Shown: positions 57,952 to 64,000 of the stretch, one piece after another
How the letters are laid out: the number at the start of each line of letters is the position of its first letter
How positions within the stretch are numbered: position 1 is the first letter of the stretch
Assembly (NCBI GenBank): GCA_954871525.1
Contig: OX940862.1
Span: 12,854,501 to 12,918,500, forward strand
Reading direction: 5' to 3'
DNA: 64,000 bases
DNA from: Parietaria judaica
Taxonomy: Eukaryota; Streptophyta; Magnoliopsida; Rosales; Urticaceae
Notes under the pieces: model-generated
Databases searched by the model: none
What the model was told of the DNA's origin: nothing
What the model saw: only the letters and a program-made list of their open reading frames with translations
Program-made: the position numbers and the translations under genes

Positions 57952-60900
57952 ATGGCTACAGCTAGAATTCCTCTGTTCCACTCTCCTTCGTCGTTTCGAA
58001 GCCGAGCGAGTTTTCGTCCTCGCAGACTCAGTATTCAGCGAGGTACAGCAATGGCATGGATTTCCTCAGCTCGTTTTGGTGTTGTCGATGCGAGTTTTCA
58101 ATTTCTTCGTTTGGGTTTTGGTTAGGGATAATCTCGTGTGGGTCCTCGAATGGGAGAGAGCCTGGGCCGTCGGATGATGGAGTGAAGAAGGTGGAGATGA
58201 TAATGGAGGAGAAGAAGCGAGCTCAGCTCTCGGCTCGGATTGCTTCTGGTGAATTCACTGTCAAGAAATCTGGGTAATCGCTTACTTCTTGCTTTACAAT
58301 GAACTAAAATCATCACTTTGATTAGTGATTACTTCGAATAGTGGAGTTTATTTTAGCTAGAGTAGGCGTATTCATGCTTTTAAATTGGATAATAGCGGCG
58401 TAAGTACCCATAATGGCCTAAAATGGATCGGCGTGTTCACAAACTTCTGATTGCATAGAATTAATACCCAAAGACTGGATAATTGCATGTTCGATTTGAG
58501 TCTCTGAGTGTTGACTCAGCGCAAATAAAGCTAGGGAACATGTCGATTCATTTTTTACAGCTTTGAGTACTTATGCCAATATTTCTACATGAGGAGGATT
58601 AGTTAGAGGAGTTCATTTTCTATGCCAATTTTTTATGCTTAAAAAGCACTGATCGATTGTATCTGTTAATCTGTGATGTTATGCATTTCAACGTTTTCTT
58701 GACATTGTATTCACTGTCAAGAAATCTGGGTAATTGCTTAGGTCGTGTATTACACGTATATTTTGCAGCAAAATCGACCAGTTTGATTAGTGATTTTCTC
58801 TAATAATGAACTTTGGCGCTTGTTTATCTAGCAAGAATTTCATGTTCAAAATCGAGCTACTTTTACCCTTTGAGCCGTATATTTGTGCTGGTTCTAATGG
58901 TCAAAACGTCAACCGATTGTATTATTTGTCTATAACTTTTTTATGTTATGCTTTCTTGACATTTTTCGGCTTTGGTTGTTGGAAAAAAAGATTTTCGTCG
59001 GACCTGAGAAACGGTTTGTCAAAGCTGGGAATTTCTGGAGATCTACTGGACTTGGTTTTTGGTTGGCTAGAAGCTCAAGACTACCCCAAGATTCCAGAGG
59101 CTAAAGGGTCCTTAAAGGCCATCCAAAACGAGGCCTTCTTCATTCCCTTATACGAGCTTTTTCTCACGTATGGCGGAATTTTCAGATTGAATTTTGGACC
59201 AAAGGTTGGTCTTTTTCTTTCTTTCTAGTCAGTGTGTTTCAAAAAGGACATTATAATGTGCTAATTTTGTTGTTTGCAGTCTTTTCTGATTGTTTCCGAT
59301 CCTTCTATCGCAAAGCACATACTGAAGGATAACGCAAAGGCGTACTCGAAGGTAAATGCTTGTGGGTGTTGTTGCTTCTTCCCATTACTTACGGTTTTTT
59401 TCATAGGATAACTTAATTTGCAGGGTATATTGGCTGAAATTCTAGAATTTGTGATGGGAAAAGGACTTATCCCGGCTGATGGAGAAATATGGCGTACTCG
59501 AAGACGCGCTATTGTTCCTGCATTGCATCTAAAGGTCTCACTTTTTCATATCTGATCTAGTTTTTCTCAATCACACTTAAATTTGTTATATAGAACTTAG
59601 ATTTTGAGAGAAATATGATACCGAGGCGGTGCTTGTGGGAAGTGTGGGAATTTTCTGATATTATTCTTTTCCAAAATTGTAGTATGTAGCAGCTATGGTT
59701 AATCTATTTGGACAAGCCACGGATAGACTTTGCCAGAAATTAGACGTGGCTGCACGGGACGGGGAAGATGTTGAGATGGAGTCGGTTTTTTCCCATTTGA
59801 CGTTGGATATTATCGGCAAGGCAGTTTTTAACTATGATTTTGATTCATTGACAAACGATACCGGGATTGTTGGGGTACTATTTTTCTTTTTTTCTTCTGT
59901 TTCCATTTCCTTCCTTTTCTAAGTTCTGTTATGAATCTAGGCTACATATTAGATAATGGTTTGTTATAATTTGTATTTATTTTTTGGCGAGAGCAGGCGG
60001 TTTATACTGTACTAAAAGAAGCGGAATTTCGCAGTACCTCACCCATTCCAGTGTGGGACATTCCAATATGGAAAGACATATCACCGAGGCAAAAGAAGGT
60101 TTCTGCAGCACTGAAATTGATCAATGAAACACTTGATACTCTTATCGCAATATGCAAGGTGACATACGTTTCGTTTTGGCGATATTGAACAAAAATAAAA
60201 AGAATTCGTACTAATTTCAATTAAAAAATAATAACCAAGATTAGTGTAATACACTCTTGAAGGAAGAGTGGCTCTAAGACGTTTCAAAATCATTTTCCCC
60301 GTATATGGATCTTAAGCAACCATATGAATTGCTTTTTACTAAGTTTCTCGCCATTGTTTCATCGTCATTTTTTTTATATAGTTTCTGAAGAAACGAGTGT
60401 ATACTATTTTTATCTGCAGAGAATGGTTGAAGAAGAAGAGGTTCAATTTGAAGAGGACTACATAAATGAACAGGATCCGAGTATTCTACGCTTCCTTTTG
60501 GCATCAGGAGATGACGTGTGTTAACTCTCCTTTTTTGTTTGTATATTTTTATTTATCCTAAGTTACTACAATTTTTTGGCGATCATGTTAAAAGTCTTAT
60601 CATGTTTGTTTGTAGGTTTCGAGTAAGCAACTTCGCGACGACTTGATGACAATGCTTATAGCCGGGCACGAAACGACGGCTGCAGTATTAACATGGACCT
60701 TTTATCTTCTTTCCAAGGTCCAAGCTTAATTTTTTATTGTGTTTTTCTTTATAAAAAAGATTTGAAATCATGGAATGATCTTATTATCCATGGTAAAAAA
60801 TGTATTATTAATATTTATTTTTCTGACTGCAGGATCCTCTTGTTGTGTCGAAGCTCCAGGAGGAGGTATTATTATCAAGTCGATTCACATTATTCTAGCT

Positions 60901-62219
60901 TGAAAGTACAACTTTATCCGTTACTTACTTTGATGTTTCTTTGAAATCTTCTTCGTCGTGTATTAGGTTGATTCAGTTCTAGGAGATCGGTTTCCGACTA
61001 TCGAGGACATGAAGAAACTCAAGTACACTACACGAGTGATCAACGAAGTTAGTATATATTTCTTCGATTTTAAATCTAATATTTGTTACCTAAAATTTAA
61101 CTTCATGATTTATTTTAAACCTCTTTCCTCACTGTATATTTCCAGTCCTTGAGGCTTTACCCGCAACCACCCGTGTTGATCCGGCGCTCTCTTGAGAATG
61201 ACATGCTCGGTGAATTCCCGATAAAAAGGTTGACTTCAGGGTGTAGTTTTATTCCAAAGTCAACGTTCATGGCTGATCTCTGTTTTTACTCTCTTGGCTA
61301 AGTAAAAAAATCTCAACGAGTTCTTTCGCTTACAGGGGAGAGGATATATTTATATCTGTTTGGAATCTGCATCATAGTCCACAACATTGGGAAGATGTAG
61401 AAGAATTCAAACCCGAAAGATGGGCTTTAGACGGTCCCAATCCAAACGAGACGAATCAAAACTTCAGGTAATTTTATCTCTGTGATAGGAACTGAATATG
61501 ATAGGAACCGATACAAGATGATGATCACTGGATACTTTTTTGTTGTGAACAATACAAACAACTGACTGTCTCTTCGAGAACATGGACAAAACAAAACGCC
61601 GCTTCCTTTCCAACTCATCTGTCACACTTCTAAATATCATCTTGTAGTTATTTGCCCTTCGGGGGAGGACCAAGAAAGTGTGTCGGTGACATGTTTGCTT
61701 CGTACGAGGTAATTTTGATGAAGTTATAAGCATTTTTTATTTATTTAGTATCTATATTTTCTAGTAGGGTTAGATTAGTACATTCTATTTTAATTATTAA
61801 TTACTCTCTTAAACCTTACTCTCTCTCTCTCGCCCCCCAAATTCCCGTATCTCGTGCTTAGTTTGATAACCGTTTCCTTCAGACTCATTGCTTCAACTTC
61901 CCGTTTCAGTCCGTTGTAGCGCTCGCAATGCTTGTTCGAAGATTCAACTTCCAAATGGCAATTAATGCTCCAGAAGTAAGTATTTAGTAGCACCGAAAAC
62001 CCTCATAATAATGCGTATGACACTGGATACATTATTCCATTTCGAAATGGACTTTTTCAGGTAAGAATGATCACGGGAGCTACCATTCACACAACAGACG
62101 GGTTGAAGATGACGGTCACGAGAAGAGTAAAACCTCCGATAGTGCCCAATTTGGATACAATGGCGGTAAAACTAGATGATCCTCTAGTTAGCCAGAGCGG
62201 CGAAGTTGCTCGTTCGTGA
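57952..62219 (+). CDS. CYP97A: Carotenoid beta-ring hydroxylase (cytochrome P450 CYP97A)
   Basis: Sixteen exons join in frame to 600 aa: 57952-58042, 58126-58273, 58991-59204, 59280-59351, 59424-59534, 59683-59874, 59997-60158, 60420-60515, 60616-60717, 60833-60865, 60967-61047, 61146-61228, 61336-61467, 61648-61708, 61910-61975 and 62061-62219. The first 30 residues or so are Ser/Arg-rich, a plastid transit peptide. Landmarks: [51 protein letters not shown], oxygen-binding AGHETT (378-383), ESLR (434-437), KPERW (487-491) and haem loop [10 protein letters not shown] (510-519, Cys517). The family hydroxylates the beta ring of alpha-carotene on the way to lutein, in plastids. Exon 6 ends GIVG where the family as remembered has GIVE; otherwise no defect is seen. 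Confidence 0.96.
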
Positions 62220-63309
62220 TAAAAATCTCTCGATTTAGTGAATTTACCATTTCACCTTCGAATTGAGATGGAAAAGAATATATTAATGCATTGTGGAATT
62301 GCGCCTATGGTCGATCGAGAAAGGTTTCAATAATCTCAGCTGACGGGAAAAAGACGAGGATACGTAGATGAGTTCGACCAAAGAGCGGACAAAGAAGAAA
62401 AGGAAAGAGTATGAAATGGGTGAGCAGGCTATACTGAGTTTCTCATGTTGAAAACCTTTGATTTTATATTATTTTAGATCATATTGTATAAGTATTAAAA
62501 GTAACGTGTATAGTATTGTTGTGATATTCAGTGAAATAATACCGGTGAGTCATTGCTATTACCAATGATTTTCACACTGATTCTCCCAAATTTTCGATTT
62601 AGTATTATAATTTCATCATAAGAATAATACGGTAATAATGAATTAATGATAAACCATACGAATTATTGTGGTCAAATTTAACGTATTTCTAAGATTCTTG
62701 AAGTTTCAAATATATAATTCATATTTTGTAATGAATCTTATAATGAACGAAATGCCTTTTTTAAATAAATATTTATTATGTGTATTTTTTACTTTCACAA
62801 ATGGGTATTTCTTAAAAGGTTTGACACAAAATTGTGCATTTCGTACAGTTTTCTAAATCTAAAAGTTCCACATCATTATCGGTCACTTTTTAATTTTCAG
62901 ACTCCTAAACTTTCCTTTCAAGCCCAAATATATCACCAATAATAAATATAGTCTAACTATATAAAATGCTAATTATTTATGGGTTATTGTAAGAAATGTC
63001 CACTTTGTGTTAAACGTTTAAAAAAAATGTCCAATGTGTGTATTTTTTATTCTCACACATGGGCATTTTTCTTAAATTTTAGACACAAAATAGGAATTTC
63101 TTACCATTTCTAATTATTATTATTCTATAGGTGCATGTGTAACAAAATGCTAATTATGAAGAGGAAGAGTAATAATATGGTTAGTTTTGTTGATAATTGG
63201 GATATAGTGAAGACAGAGTGCGACGCGCGGGAGATGCTTATAAGTGAAATGACCAAACTACCCTCGGCGCTCCTCTTTGTCTCGCTCATTTTCGTTGTCC
63301 GAGAGAAAA
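62220..63309. other. Spacer with two related small inverted-repeat units
   Basis: Two palindrome-like units of the same family lie at about 62746-62844 (ends ACGAAATGC) and 62990-63103 (ends TAAGAAAT). Both contain TGTGTATTTTTTA and GACACAAAAT. They look like tiny MITEs in the promoter region of the next gene. No protein gene is seen. Confidence 0.55.
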
Positions 63310-63826
63310 ATGCGAGTGATAGTGAAGCCTCTCGCTTCTTCTCTATTTCCCTCCTCATTCTTCACGACCAAATTCCTTCTCTCTCCTCCTCCAATCATCG
63401 CCTTCTCTTCTTTTCCCTCCAAAACCCTCGTCGCCCCCCAAACCCTAGCTCTCCTCTCTCCTCGCCGGCCCATGGCGGCGACTCCTCCTCCGGCGGCGCG
63501 CGTCAGGGAGACCATCGACCTCACCGCCGTCGAGGCGAGGATCTTCGATCGCCTCCTCGGAGCTCTCCGCCACTTCGGGCTCCAGAGCCAGCTCCGAGTC
63601 GCAGGAGGCTGGGTTCGCGATAAGGTGAGCCGCTCGGTGAAGCTTGCGTTTCCCGTTGAAGTGATTTTTTGATGGTGTGAGTTCCGGTTTTGCAGCTTCT
63701 TGGTAAGGAGTGCTACGACATTGACATTGCTCTGGATAATATGGTGGGGAGTGAGTTCGTTGACAAGGTTCAAGCGTATTTGCTGTCCATCGGAGAGAAG
63801 GCGCAAGGAGTTGCTGTGATCCCGAG
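63310..63826 (+). CDS. CCA tRNA nucleotidyltransferase, 5' part
   Basis: Exon 1 (63310-63624) and exon 2 (63696-63826) give the first 148 codons; the gene continues beyond the right edge. The enzyme adds or repairs the CCA end of tRNAs. Class II nucleotidyltransferase motifs are seen: RVAGGWVRDK (96-105) and CYDIDIAL with the metal-binding Asp pair (D113, D115), followed by GSEFVDKV and GEKAQGVAVIP. The first 54 residues are Ser/Pro/Arg-rich without acids, an organelle-targeting peptide. An in-frame second ATG (63472, MAATPPPAARV) would give a form without it, which fits the known multi-compartment use of this enzyme. Confidence 0.92.
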
Positions 63827-64000
63827 GTATTTGTTTCGTTTCTCTTTTGATTTCTTAGTTCACTCATTATCAGATGTTTCAGTCTCTTACTGGATTTGAG
63901 TCAGTTTGCGTGTTTTCTAGGTAATTTGCTCGTTTTCTTGATCCGGACATTAGCTCATTTCTCTGTTACAAACTAAGCATTCACGGTATAAGATCACGGA

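Noticed and set aside
1..64000. CRISPR arrays, bacterial operons, rRNA genes, organelle DNA
   Set aside because: None seen: no regularly spaced repeats with unique spacers, no ribosome-binding-site-led gene strings, and no rRNA-like stretches.

Overview
This is plant nuclear DNA, almost certainly from a eudicot. Genes are AT-rich-genome style: many short exons with GT-AG introns, long T/A-rich intergenic DNA, and MITEs, solo-LTR-like remnants and a Ty1/copia element between genes. Nothing bacterial or organellar is seen. The species cannot be named from the sequence alone.

Layout. 0.2-1.2 kb (minus): first two exons of a sugar-transport (STP) gene that runs off the left edge. 2.2-3.8 kb (minus): a decayed PELOTA copy, cut by a very GC-rich LON-substrate-binding-domain fragment (3.9-4.6 kb). 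4.6-7 kb: two LTR-like remnants and a 9-bp minisatellite. 7.8-9.6 kb: an IMP-dehydrogenase-like gene that stays open but has lost the CBS region, most of the catalytic loop and the flap. 9.7-10.6 and 17.5-18.5 kb: two copies of one fold-back MITE, each with a perfect 9-bp target duplication (Mutator type). 12.3-13.0 kb: a second decayed PELOTA 3' end, directly beside the intact 16-exon PELOTA gene (13.6-16.9 kb, minus).

20.2-22.8 kb: an uncharacterised protein with a hydrophobic hairpin, acidic region and short repeats. 23.75-26.05 kb: a three-exon 87-aa protein gene, followed after only 89 bp by an intronless reversibly glycosylated polypeptide / UDP-arabinopyranose mutase gene. 27.0-28.2 kb: a small LEA-like protein. 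29.4-34.9 kb: a 12-coding-exon gene of unknown family with a duplicated 5' region and an overlapping upstream reading frame. 35.3-35.9 kb: an hAT-type MITE. 38.0-42.7 kb: a young but pol-defective copia element.

48.2-56.1 kb: two tandem CYP714-like P450 genes (510 aa each), plus the relic of a third 3' flank. 58.0-62.2 kb: a 16-exon CYP97A-type carotenoid hydroxylase. 63.3 kb to the right edge: the start of a CCA tRNA nucleotidyltransferase.

How the genes relate. Most are unrelated neighbours. PELOTA (ribosome rescue) and the CCA-adding enzyme (tRNA maturation) are housekeeping. CYP97A is plastid carotenoid metabolism; the CYP714-like pair probably acts on gibberellins or other terpenoids. 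The window is shaped by local duplication: PELOTA three times, the CYP714-like gene two to three times, and the unknown gene's 5' exons twice. The clearest leads are the catalytically stripped IMPDH, the 89-bp gene pair, the GC-rich LON fragment with its snap-back junction, the overlapping upstream frame at 30.3-32.0 kb and the defective-yet-young copia element.
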